DNA of 64,000 bases, from positions 1,018,593 through 1,082,592 of the forward strand of contig KL197713.1 of assembly GCA_000697665.1 (NCBI GenBank), written 5' to 3'. This DNA comes from Jaapia argillacea MUCL 33604. Taxonomy: Eukaryota; Basidiomycota; Agaricomycetes; Jaapiales; Jaapiaceae. This document shows positions 11,467 to 23,053 of this stretch, piece after piece. The position numbers and the translations under genes are program-made. Numbering within the stretch: the stretch's first letter is position 1; every line of letters starts with the position of its first letter. The notes under the pieces are model-generated. The model did no database searches. It was not told where the DNA came from and saw nothing but the letters and a program-made list of their open reading frames with translations.

Positions 11467-12264
11467 TCAAAGTACAGCGGCAACCAACATCGCGCCCACT
11501 AAGCCACCGAGAATTTCGGTCGCAGACTGTTTCGAAGCTCCGCTCGCCGTCTTCTGAGGGTAACCGGTTGACGTGGTCGAACTGGATCCCGACGTCGTGG
11601 AACTAGAACCGGGCGACGTCGCGGAGGCAGTCTGTCCAGACATAGCGAGGGCTTGGAACGCCGAGAATGATTCCGGGTCAGGGGAAGCGGGAGGGTTTAT
11701 TGCAAAGACCATCCCTATGATCTAACCTTAGCTAAATATCGAGCCTACATCCTTCGATCATCCTTACCTGATCGACAGTGGCCTGTTTGTTCGCAATGGA
11801 CCCATATCGGAGTTGTGTCATTGACGGTGACTTGGAACATCGGTAATACTCCCGTTTCAGATGCAACTGGCATGCTGGCCAGGAGTCAGAGACGCAGTGG
11901 GGGCGATGATATCAGATACGACAAGCTACGCACAATCCAGAGCTGAACCCGCTTGCTAGGGGAACACATGGTTGATTGAAGGTGGATTGTGTGGCAGAGT
12001 GGCTGCTAGGATGGCTAGAACGGTATCAGCGACAAGAATTCACCGGTATTTCGATCAAGACGAACAAGATAAAATTGACGATATCGCCAGCTGCCGCAGT
12101 GACCGTTTCAGGGCTATATCTCAGTTGGCCCCCTTGAAAAATATTGTAAATAACACGGTGCAATAAGTAGATGAAAGCTCACCTGCACCGATAGTAACGT
12201 TGAACGTGGCGCCGAGAGCAACGGGAAGGATTGCAGCGGCAAGTACTGGGAAGGAGAATCGCAT
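11467..12264 (-). CDS. GPI-anchored, serine-rich cupredoxin-like surface protein
   Basis: Exons in transcript order are 12264..12183, 12132..12066, 12005..11934, 11874..11768 and 11714..11467, giving 191 residues. A signal peptide (MRFSFPVLAAAILPVALGA) is followed by a plastocyanin-like fold: NVTIGAGGQLRYSPETVTA, TQSTFNQPCVPLASGFSSG and PIWVHCEQTGHCRSGMVFAINPP. The copper-ligand region is incomplete by eye. Cys and His are present in HCEQTGHC, but the upstream GNHTVTQ histidine is replaced (SHSATQST keeps a shifted His). A Ser/Thr-rich stalk and a hydrophobic C-terminus (GGLVGAMLVAAVL) indicate a GPI anchor. Such proteins are common at basidiomycete cell surfaces. Their functions are mostly unknown. 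Confidence 0.88.
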
Positions 12265-13172
12265 GACTTGGCAGATTAGGATGCAATGATGAAGAAGAAA
12301 TGAATCGCAATAAAACTGGTGGTTGACGGCAGTCATGTGCAAGCTTTATAGTCGGTTCAGGTGATGATATTCGGGCGCAGCAGATAGGGTCCAACGACAC
12401 GCACCATGCCAAGAACTGAAAGTCGGCGATACCGGGTAGGAAAGGCGTTTGGTCCACAAATGAGACACAGCCTCGTTCACAACGGAGAGGTTGTGGCCCA
12501 CAAATCCGGTTGGACGATAACCATTCGTGTGGGGAAAGGAACCCAATCTATTCACTGTTACAACGGGCGGTATACGACGCACCATTTGGGGGAGGGGGAT
12601 ATCTCCTAATGACGTTGTCGGACGCTCTGAAGGGGAAGACAGCGTCTTGGCGGTCATCATGAGGACGAACGAATGGGATTGATGTATCCGCAGCATCTCA
12701 AGTAGTATATTCTGCTCACACAGAATTTGCAAGAGGTGAGGGCACATTGCAAGGACCCATTCATTAGATGTCGAACTAAGTCAGGGATGAATATATGATC
12801 GAAGGAGAACAAGTTGCAAACCGGCGGCTTTAATTCTTGCATTGCCTCACAGCCACCACTATCACCACACGAGGCTTGGATCTCGTACTCAATCTCGTCG
12901 TCCGCAGCATCCGCCGCAAATCCTCGAGTTATGCAAGACATCGATCGCCATTATTTTCCCCTCCAGCGTCTCCAAAGACCCAAGAGTGACCCACGTCTTA
13001 TGGGATGCCCATGTATCAGGTTTCCAAACCAACGTCCCGTTGATTCGTTGTGGCTTGAACAGCCTTTCGACGGTTCCGATGAATGATTAGAATTGACTCT
13101 ACTGATCACCTCTGTTATATCTGACTTGGGAACAACGATTACAGTGATCCTTCAAACCTTCTATCCCTCGAT
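12265..13172. other. divergent intergenic region (cupredoxin / RtcB)
   Basis: About 0.9 kb lie between two divergently transcribed genes, so this is promoter sequence for both. Open frames of up to 133 codons on the minus strand and 90 on the plus strand show no motif or splice support and are treated as chance. Confidence 0.5.
12344..12351 (-). promoter_or_regulatory. TATA box of the cupredoxin-like gene
   Basis: The minus-strand sequence CTATAAAG lies 80-87 bp upstream of the ATG at 12264, a good TATA consensus at a plausible distance. Confidence 0.5.
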
Positions 13173-14726
13173 ATGCCTTCGCGCGTCTTGACGGTCATTC
13201 TCAACACCAATCACAGCAAGAAATTTGCTCTCCTCCTCCAATCCACAATTGGAGCACGGGATCTTATCTTGATAAATGCTGGAAACAAATTCCGCGTCAA
13301 AGCCCTCTCCTTGATCTATCTCCAGGGAGGCGTCGTTCTCTCCCAAGACTCAGATCTGACCGAGTCCGTCACACGAGTATGGGTTAGCAAAGGCGAACCA
13401 TACGTCGGTCCACCGGCCAACTCCTCCGTGTCTTCAAATCCTGGAGAAGTCCGAATTATGGCGGAGAAGAGTTATTTGGATGGATCAGCTGTGAACCAGC
13501 TGCGGGCGGTGGCTGCTTTGCCAGGAGTCAAACTGGCCGTAGGCATGCCAGACTTGCACCCGGGAAATCGTTTCCCCATCGGATGTGCCATCGCAGCAGA
13601 GGGGGTTTACCCAGCTTTGATTGGTTCAGACATTGGCTGCGGTATCGCTCTATATCATTTCTCGCCACCATCTCGATCATCACAAAATCCCAATGCTTCA
13701 AGACTCGCTAGTCTCCTCGTGGGATTGGACGACCCGTGGCCGGGTTCAGTCGCAGAATGGCTAGCGAGATATGGGATCGAACGCAGATCCGAGTTTGATG
13801 AGGAAAGCTTGGGAACCGTAGGGGCAGGAAACCATTTCGCGGAGATCTGTACGATTGAGAGAATCGTAGATTCGGAGGCCGCACAGACGCTTGATCTGCA
13901 GGAGGGTGCTTTGTACTTGTTAGGTTGGTCGCTATGCTCCCCTCTTGACAAGGACATGATCTCACTCCATCTGTCTCAGTCCACACAGGATCGAGAGGGC
14001 TTGGAGGTTCGATCCTTCGCTCACAGACGACCAGCAACGCAAATCCATACATAACCAACGACTCTCCCGCGCTCAATAGCTACCTTGAAGAACACGATCA
14101 CGCTGTGAAGTGGGCTGTTGCCAACCGAGACCTTGTAGCCCACCGGATCCGCGAATGTGTTTTCCCTTCGTCACCAGAAACTCCACTGCCTTCGTTGAAC
14201 GATCTGGGAAAGATCGTGGATGTCACCCACAATTCTGTGTGTAAATGCGAATTGACGGTCGAAGGAGAAAGACAAGAGCTTTGGTTGCATAGGAAAGGTG
14301 CGGCTCCTGCCGATAGAGGCATCGCTCCTTGTCCGGGAAGTCGTGGTGATTTTAGCTGGTTACTCCGACCGACTGGAGATGGAGAATACAATGGTATGTC
14401 TTGCGAACTTCACAGCTCCAAGCCCCGCTCATCGTCTGCTCGTCCTGGTAGCTCTCTCTTTGGCACATGGTGCAGGTCGTCGTCATGGTCGTCAAGTTCT
14501 TCACACCTTCCCTAAACTCCCCAAATCAGACCTGACCACGACGTCTCTGGGCTCAGAGGTCATTTGCGATAACCCTGACCTACTTCTCGAGGAGCGACCA
14601 GAAGCATACAAAGACGTCCAATGTGTGGTCGACGATATGGAGGAGCAGGGAGCATGTAGTGGCGTCGCTATCCTTCGTCCTGTTGTGACCTACAAGGTCA
14701 GAGAGAGGAGAACGGCTCAGCGGTGA
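13173..14726 (+). CDS. RtcB-type RNA ligase homologue (release factor H-coupled RctB subfamily)
   Basis: Exons are 13173..13923, 13980..14393 and 14452..14726, giving 479 residues. RtcB enzymes join 2',3'-cyclic phosphate and 5'-OH RNA ends using GTP and Mn2+. Hallmarks in order are MPDLHPG, GSDIGCGI (metal-binding Asp and Cys), GTVGAGNHFAEI (metal His), VHTGSRG (His), HRKGAAPAD, PGSRGDFSWL and SLAHGAGRRHGR, whose His is the guanylylated residue in the family. All the usual metal and nucleotide ligands therefore appear present. The N-terminal 90 residues are atypical and carry no motif I recognise. Fungal tRNA splicing and HAC1 ligation normally use the unrelated Trl1, so this protein may serve RNA repair. 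The physiological substrate cannot be inferred from sequence. Confidence 0.9.
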
Positions 14727-15537
14727 TGCATACGGCATGTTACACCAATTGTGCACGTTTGTTGCAATACGTTTTCCCAGATAATCATCATTTGTTCCGA
14801 TTTAAGACTAAACTCACCATCCAAACCCGACCACGCCCTGATCGTTGCCATCACACGATTCGTCTGATATCAATTGCCGCTATTCTCGCCCGACTGCCCC
14901 CCCCTTTGCCCCATCTCCCAGTTACTCCTCTCCTCCCTCTTGCCAACTTTTCGCAGCCTCGTACGTACATATAATAGGACCTGGCCGCCAGCCTGCCCTG
15001 AGAGGTCGGGATCACAAATGATTTCCCTTATCGTTCAGAGTCTGTCGCACGTCCTGAATCAGCATCCGCTTCTGCCACCTGGTTCTTCAAGGCACTGCGT
15101 GTAACTTTCTCTCTCCGTGGCAATTTTGGGAGGTCGGGTGACGACATTTGAATAGCACATGAGTGTAAGAATGCTGGCTAGTTCTTGCCCAGCTCTGTAG
15201 TTTATCGTTTTATGTCTTTGCTGTGTCAACTCAGACTCCACGATATCAGCAAAGCATATGGCCACGGCCGTATCAGTTACGATATCAAACGGTCTCTTGA
15301 CACGGCCCGCCAACCTTGTCCGTGTATAGTAGAAGCTGGTATTCTATGCTCCTCGGCTGATCTCGATCCCAAATGAGCGTGGATGCGGGGTAAATGCGGG
15401 GCAGGACGTTACTACGGCTTTCAAGTCTTTCCCAACGGAATACACGACTGTAAAACGCTGGCGGATTTCCCAGCGTTCGCGCTATACACCCACATTGGTC
15501 ACCCTTTCAACGACCACATTCAAGGTCAAGGACCGCC
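14727..15537. other. intergenic, upstream of the transhydrogenase gene
   Basis: About 0.8 kb between two plus-strand genes. A pyrimidine-rich stretch (about 14880-14950) and several CT-rich blocks are visible. I see no gene. Confidence 0.5.
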
Positions 15538-18500
15538 ATGCTCGTCTCAGTGAAGGCCAGCATGGTCTGCGGCAGCGTCTCCGGGACGTTTGCCATTTCG
15601 CGGATCACATCTAAATTATCTAGAGGTAACAGCGTTTCCCGTTTCTGTCTTGGCCGCACGACCTACTGAAAGCACAGGATCGATCGGCCATCGTTTCTTC
15701 CACTCAACTCCGTCCAGGTTCCAAGAGGAAAAGAAGGAACCTGAAATCGCAGGTCAGTGAACATGGTGACAGGTGGGTATGAGCGTGTAGTTGACCAAAC
15801 GACTTTGCGACAGGCACACCATACTCTTCCTTAACAGTCGGCGCACCCCTAGAAATCTATCCGAACGAGCGTCGCGTATCTATTACACCTCAGAACGCAG
15901 CCCTCCTCCTCAAGAAGGGCTTTTCCAAAGTCTTGGTAGAATCCGGCGCGGGCACTCATGCCCAATTCCTAGACGAACAATACAAGGCCGCTGGCGCAAC
16001 ATTGGTTACACGGGATGAAGTTTACAATTCTGATATCTTATTGAAAGTACGACCACCTCTGGTAGGGAAGGAGAAGGAGACGGAGAGGCTGAAGGAGGGG
16101 AGCACCATCATTTCGTTCTTATATCCCGCTCAGAACAAGGAGGTGGTGGATGAGTTGGCGAAGCGGAAGGTTTCTGCGTTTGCTATGGACTTGATACCTC
16201 GGATTTCTCGTGCGCAAGGTTTCGACGCTCTCAGGTATGATATTACTGTCATATACTGGCACGATCTAATTCTGTTCGGGACAGTTCAATGGCAAACATC
16301 GCAGGTTACAAAGCAGTTTTGGAAGCTTCAAATCATTTTGGACGGTACATGACAGGTCAGGTTACCGCGGCTGGGTACGTCTTCCCCTGGTTTCACTTTA
16401 TAATCTGTACTCATTTGCGACCTCCAACTCTTAGCAAGGTAAGAAAACTCAAGCAGTCGCTCAGGTCAGAGTTTCATTCTTTTTAGATCCCTCCTTGCAA
16501 GGTACTCGTGATTGGTGCCGGAGTCGCAGGTTTGAGCGCTATCGCTACGGTTAGTGGAATTTCCAGTAGAGCATCCAGTCTCTGATAGCTTTCTCCAGGC
16601 TAAACGTCTCGGAGCCATTGTACGTGGCTTTGACACGCGAGCAGACGCATTGGAACAGGTGAAATCTCTCGGTGCTGAACCTCTGGAAGTCTCCATCAAG
16701 GAAGAAGGTTCTGGTGGTGGTGGATATGCCAAGGAGATGTCCAAGGAGTTCATTGCTGCGGAAATGGCTCTGTTCCTTGAACAATGCAAGGATGTGGACA
16801 TCGTAATCACAACGGTATGCACCTTTATCTCTCCAAGCTGGCTCAAGCTCAATGCTTTTGTCTTGGAAGGCTCTCATCCCCGGAAGACCTGCTCCCAAGC
16901 TCATCACCGACGAGGTGCGCTACTGAAAATAAAACTTCCTGGATGCCATATTGACATTCGTTTGCGTTAGATGCTGGCTGCTATGAAGCAAGGATCGGTA
17001 ATTGTGGATTTGGCTGCTGAGGCCGGAGGCAACTGCGTTGCAACAAAGCCCGGCGAGCTCTACGTTCATGACGGCGTCACCATCATCGGTAAGGTCCATC
17101 TTGCTACTTGGAGTGCGCAAAGAATTGAAGTCATTTTGTTCACAGGATACACTGACCTGCCTTCTCGATTACCCACCCAGTCGTCCACGCTTTACTCGAA
17201 CAACATTACCAAGTTCCTCTTGTCCATAGGAGGCGACGGCAAATATGCAGTTGATCTCACCGACGAGGTTGTCCGAGGTTCAATCGTTGTCCACCAAGGC
17301 AGTGTTTTGCCAATAGCCCCCCGACCCGCCCCTCCTCCAGCGCCAGCACCTACTGCCGCTAAGATGGAACTTGAGAAGGAAAGTTTGGCCCTCACTCCTT
17401 GGCAGAAGGCCAGCAGGGATGTTGCTACTGTCACGGCCAGTATGGGAGGTGCTATCGCCCTCGGAAAGCTGACAGGACCCGCATTCATGGTAGTGTTTCC
17501 TTGACTTCTTAAGATCAACGCTTCACTAACATATAATCAGGCGAACTTCTTTACCTTCGGCCTTGCTGGCTTGATTGGTTACCGAGTCGTCTGGGGAGTT
17601 GCGCCAGCATTGCACTCTCCTCTTATGTCGGTTACAAATGCTATCTCGGGTATGTGAATGGAATTCCTTTCCTTCAGTGACCTCTTGACCTGTTTTCCTG
17701 CTGAAGGTATGGTCGGAGTCGGTGGCTTATTCGTGATGGGCGGTGGATATTTACCTGGAACAATCCCTCAAGCACTTGGAGCTTTGTCCGTTCTCCTGGC
17801 CAGCGTCAATGTTGCCGGAGGTTTCGTCATTACGAAACGAATGTTGGATATGTTTAAGAGGCCAACAGATCCACCGGAATATCCTTGGTTGTATGCTGTC
17901 CCGGCCGTCGTTTTTACTGGAGGATTACTGGCTGCGGCTAGTACTGGTATGGCAGGGTTGGTACAAGCAGGTTATCTGACGAGCAGTCTTCTGTGTATCG
18001 GTGCGTGCTGATTTCTGGTTGTGAACCTCGTGACTTATCTGCCTCACCAACAGGTGCACTCTCCGGCCTTGCGTCACAGGCTACGGCTCGACAAGGAAAC
18101 ATCCTCGGTATTCTTGGTGTGGCTTCCGGTGTATTGACGTCCCTGGCTGCTGTCGGCTTCTCGCCTGAGGTTCCTTCGCTTCTATCATCTCATATGCTCT
18201 TCTGTCCTAAATGCTTCGTTGCTCCGCAGGTACTTACCCAATTCGCTGGCGTCAGTGCTATTGGTGCTCTCATCGGCGCAATCCTCGGCCGTCGCATCAC
18301 TCCAACCGAACTGCCGCAAATGGTAGCCGCGCTACATTCCGTTGTCGGTCTTGCCGCCGTCTTCACTAGTATCGGAAGCGTCATGGCTGATGTTGATCAT
18401 GCATCCATGTTACACCTTGTAACAGCATATCTTGGTGTCCTCATCGGTAAGGGTGCCCCAGGTTGCTCGCGTACTCCAGGCCTGAATGACGTTTGTGCGA

Positions 18501-20047
18501 CCAGGTGGTATCACGTTTACTGGATCCATTGTTGCGTTCTTGAAGCTGGCCGGTCGCATGTCCTCCAGGCCCTTAATGCTCCCAGGAAGACACTTGATCA
18601 ATGGTTCTCTATTGGGTGCCAACTTGACCTCGATGGCTGCGTTTGTCACGATGGCACCGCATGCCCCCCTCGTCGCTGCTGGGTTCCTTGGTGCCAATAC
18701 AGTTCTCAGCTTCATCAAAGGTTTCACCACTACGGCTGCAATTGGTGGAGCGGATATGCGTTCGTGATTCACCTCCTATTTATCCTATCATTCTCAACGT
18801 CCTATCAGCCGTCGTCATCACCGTGTTGAACGCATATTCCGGCTTTGCTCTCGTGGCGGAAGGTTGGTAGTCCTCATGTTTCTGGGCAACGGTGGTCTGA
18901 TTAATTTCAGGCTTTATGCTTGACAACCCACTGTTGACGACCATCGGGTCTCTGATCGGTGTCAGCGGTTCTATTCTTTCGTACATCATGGTAGGCAATG
19001 TTCACGACACTTTGCTGGAATTCCCTGATGCTTGGACCACAGTGCGTGGCCATGAATCGTTCCTTGACAAATGTCTTGTTTGGTGGCATGGGCGCCCAAG
19101 CCGCAGAAGGACCCAAGATTGAAGGCACTGTTGTCAAAACGAACACAGAGGAGGTTGTCGACTCTTTGTTGAATGCTGAGAGTGTTATCTTGGTAAGTTG
19201 TTCCCATCGTTGGCTCTTGACTCGGCGTCTGACCAGACCCCGCGCTTTTAGGTAGTAGGTAAGGAACATTTTGCCTGCAAGATAAATCGTAGTCTCCAAT
19301 TTGTTGTGCAGGATACGGGATGGCTGTCGCTAGGGCGCAATACGCCATCGCAGAATTCGTCTCTGCGCTGAGGGCAAAGGGCATCAAAGTTCGCTTTGCC
19401 ATTCACCCTGTCGCCGGACGTATGCCAGGACAGTGCAATGTTCTCCTTGCGGAAGCTTCCGTGCCATACGATAGTGAGCACATTTGTTTGGCACGAGACA
19501 AGACCTTTCTGATGCGGTTCGTCCCCTCCGTCAGTTGTGCTGGAGATGGACGAGATCAATGAGGATTTCGGCGAAACGGACGTTACAATGGTCATCGGAG
19601 CCAATGACACAGTCAATGTCCGTCTTCCCTTTCTACGACATGACACGCCCACTGACATACTCCTTGACAGCCAAGTTTGTTGATCCACTTCGACCATCTC
19701 GTCTTTGACTGCTAACATGTTTCATAGTTGCCCTTGAGCCCGGTTCCCTGATCGCAGGCATGCCCGTGTTGCACGCATGGAAGAGTAAGCAGGTGATTGT
19801 GATGAAGCGAGGCATGGCTAGTGGCTACGGTTCGTGCTCGTCACCGCATCGCGGTTCGGAGAGACTGATCTGAAAATGGTCGTACAGCGGACGTACCGAA
19901 TCCCATGTTCTTCATGCCCAACACCAAGATGTTGTTTGGAGATGCCAAAGATTCGTGCGAGGGTGAGCGTTGCATCTTCGCCTGACATACTTTCCTATTA
20001 ATATTGTTTTTCTAGCCATTAAGGAAGGGTTGAAGGCGAGAGGGTGA
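15538..20047 (+). CDS. NNT: Mitochondrial proton-translocating NAD(P)+ transhydrogenase (fused PntA-PntB)
   Basis: It transfers hydride between NADH and NADP+ coupled to proton entry across the mitochondrial inner membrane. The model has 25 exons and 1067 residues: 15538..15625, 15678..15752, 15814..16234, 16285..16374, 16435..16438, 16487..16549, 16599..16814, 16870..16914, 16971..17088, 17146..17489, 17541..17649, 17707..18000, 18054..18169, 18230..18446, 18505..18759, 18809..18862, 18911..18990, 19043..19192, 19252..19258, 19312..19473, 19535..19617, 19671..19674, 19728..19829, 19888..19962 and 20016..20047. A basic leader ([12 protein letters not shown]) precedes domain I ([44 protein letters not shown]). 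The membrane domain II follows, then NADP(H)-binding domain III ([44 protein letters not shown]). The 4-, 7- and 4-nt micro-exons are required to keep conserved blocks in frame. Confidence 0.93.
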
Positions 20048-20702
20048 TGATGAGCGAATATTTAATACGTCTGTACAACATGTGGTATGGAAAAGAGGGA
20101 GATGCTCCCAGTGTTGATATATCTTCATTTCGTTTACCCAACAACACCCCGCAGTGAAAGTGAAACCGGGCAGTCTGCATCTGGGTCACTAACGTATCAA
20201 CGGTTTCCACCATATCCAAGCCCCCCTCTTCGATACCAAGCATGGCTGGACCAACCAACTCCCATCAGCTGTAGTAAAACAGCACAGCGGCGAAGGTATC
20301 AACGCTAACCAGTCCTCGTAACACACATGCAAGCTGGACTGTAATCAGCCGTCTTTGACGTTACGGATGCAACCCATCCGATCCATAATGTTGCTTCGGC
20401 ATATATTCTTCTTTCTTTCCTTCTCGAAACTACTATGTACATCGAATGCAAGTCCAACGGGTATCTAGAGCCCATGAGTCGAAAGAAAACGAATGGAAAG
20501 TAGGTAAGAAAGTTCGACTCTAGGTATAGGTTGATTAACTGTACGCCTCATTAAAGGCGAAATAAAAGAGCAAAACGGTTGACTTCAAATTAGCAAGTGT
20601 AGTGAGAGGTCCCAATTAGTACGAAATACGAAAATCCAAAGTTCCTTGAGTAAATATAAGAAATAGGTTAAGGGAGCTCTCCGCCGGAAGATTTTCGTTG
20701 GA
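20048..20702. other. convergent 3' intergenic region
   Basis: About 650 bp between the stops of the transhydrogenase and the nucleotide-sugar transporter. It should hold both 3' UTRs. No gene is visible. A+T-rich patches around 20560-20660 could serve for 3'-end formation. Confidence 0.5.
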
Positions 20703-22535
20703 TCATCGGAGTTCGGGTTGGAGATATGGGGTAGATTGTCCGGATTGAAGAGGAGACGACGAAGAAGATTCCCCGATGATAAATGAATTCCGAGGCGATG
20801 AATGGTACGAAGGTGGAGGGGTTCTAGATTGTGGGATGGGGTGACCGGGGAGTAGCGATAGAGAGGAGGAACGGTGTGCTTGGGGTGAGAGAGGCGGGCG
20901 AGGGGGAGATGAAGGAACGTCATTGATCACGGGAGATGGGCGACTGGAGAAGAGGTTCAAGCCGGTCAAAGATAGCGATGAACCGTGACGCTTCTTGTCA
21001 AACTCCAACATTGGGTCGTCACGCTCCTCGGGAGAGCTGGGATACGAAATAGTCGACGTCGATGCAATTGTGGTGAACGAAGCCTTTCGTGACAACGACG
21101 ATGGGAGAGTGGTGCTCCCAAGATCGATAATGGTGGGGGATCTGGAGATGGGTGAGCACGGTCGTCCCCATTTCCAGCCTTTGCCGGTCGAATCGGGCTG
21201 GTTGTACAACCAGGTTGCCGCAAGTACGACGGTAGAACCAATTGTGAACGCGAACGTGATCCTGAAGTCGAAAAGAGCAACAGATGCCAAAAAGGAGATA
21301 ACGATGCTCAAACTGGTGGCGAAACCTTTCAGGATATTGTCGGAGTACTTAATCACGAGCGCCGTGATAAGTCCACCGAGTACCTGCACGATGACGGTTG
21401 CCCACGCCCACGGACCGAAATTTGCGAATAAGCGTGTGACGAACGTTGTTCCCTGTCCAGCTGCCACCACAGCCTCGCCTGGTGTAGACGCCGTCTGAAA
21501 CACGATAGGCACCAGCGCAGGGAGGAGGGAGAAAAGGGACAGCTGGACGTTGCGCACCCACAAGTCGCCCTGTGAGTTCTTGAGGACCATTTCGAAATAA
21601 ACTCCTGCGAGGCCCGACGTCATGCAAGCTGCTGCAACTGCCATGAATCCCTTCATGGGCTGCATTTCGTGACTCGAACTGCTTGATGCCTTGCCGGCGC
21701 CACTTTGGATCTGGACAATACCAACTCCCACGGCAAGCAGGAGAAGAGCGAACCACTTGACGGGGCTCAGCTTCTTCCTCAGCAACATCACGGAGAAGGC
21801 GGCAGTTGTGAGAATCTTCATCTGGTATGAGACCTGGAAGGTGGCAGCATCAAGATTTGATGCGGCGACATATTGGAGATTATTTTGAATGACTACCAAG
21901 GAAGATCTCAGCGCCAGACACCAACGGGAAATGATAACAGACGTACCGTATAGGATAGATGGGATAGACAGTTTCCAGCAATCCGGACTGAAGACCTCCC
22001 GACCCAGGCGTCTAAAGCGCAATAGAATCTGACTGGGATTCCATAACGACAGTACGGTAACACCGGAGATGGTGAGGGATGTCGTGGGTGCATTCGGAGT
22101 GTGTTGGGATATCTGACGATCGAGTCGCACGAAGGCGATGACAAGGGAAATGAATCCCTTGAGAAGTTCATTAAGTAGGACAGCGGCCGCTGCTGAGTAG
22201 GCCTGCGACGGTGCGGTGGACACGCGGGAGTGGTGCATAATGATCGTCAGGAGAGCGTTTTGGACTGCCAGAGTCACTAGCCTACGATGAAAAGCTTCAG
22301 CACTAGCCACAGACGCGTCCTCGACAGTGGCGACATTCCCGTCAGAGCCCGATAAGAAATGGAGGTCGACTTACGAGACATATTTTAAAGGCATACCCAA
22401 GAACGTAGGAACCGCCGGGGTGGCATCGTTCACCTGAGAAACTCCTAGTTCCTCATGTTCGTATTCGTCCTGCTTCAGCTTGTTGGCAAACTGAGCAGGG
22501 TGTTGGTAGGGATCTGAAGGGTGATGCGACGACAT
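20703..22535 (-). CDS. Golgi nucleotide-sugar transporter (UDP-galactose translocator family)
   Basis: Exons in transcript order are 22535..22375, 22281..21947 and 21892..20703, giving 561 residues. This multispan carrier exchanges a nucleotide sugar for the nucleoside monophosphate across the Golgi membrane. Family signatures are TLAVQNALLTIIMHHSR, the Y-NNLQYVAASNLDAATFQV block, YQMKILTTAAFSVMLLR, LSPVKWFALLLLAVGVGIVQIQ and GLAGVYFEMVLK. They place it with the SLC35A UDP-galactose/CMP-sialate group. The 54-nt second intron has no stop and is a multiple of three, so retention would insert 18 residues before VIQNNLQ. The Ser/Pro-rich cytosolic tail of about 150 residues is much longer than in animal members. 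Substrate specificity is inferred from the family only. Confidence 0.88.
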
Positions 22536-23053
22536 AGTGGGTATCGAAGGGGGGACCGAGAGAGGATAGATGACCGTGGGGGTATAAGAGAGAGGAAACT
22601 TAACGGAACAAGTCTCAGAATCTTGTCAGGCTCTAAGTGCGCCTGTTCTGCCTTCGCCGCAGTAAGGAGTGCTCCAACCGTGGACAAACCTTCCAAACTT
22701 TCTTTGTCTCCATTTTTGGACCGTCACATCGCGTGACAAGTGACAGCTCCCGTTTCTATTCGTGGCCCAGGTTCACATCAGCTCATCAATTCCCCCATAT
22801 CCATCCAATCATCTCCCCTGATTCTGATATTTTCATCCCTTCGAGAAGCGCCTGATCCTTCCTCATGACGTTCGCAAGAAAACATATGCTGCAGAAGAAC
22901 CTCCAAGAATTACAGGGACATCACAACAGGGACTCGAGGAATTGGGGTTGATATCGGTAAAGGGCTCCACACAAATCACTATCTGGCACACATCTAAAAG
23001 TCTAAAGAAAATGAGGGGAACGGAGAAACAAACACACGACTCCACAAGTCTCA
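22536..23053. other. intergenic promoter region of the nucleotide-sugar transporter
   Basis: About 520 bp between two minus-strand genes. It should contain the transporter promoter and the 3' UTR of the upstream membrane-protein gene. No further gene is seen. Confidence 0.5.

Noticed and set aside
12346-12747. Minus-strand open frame of 133 codons upstream of the cupredoxin gene
   Set aside because: It overlaps the probable promoter with its TATA box, shows no motif and has no splice support.
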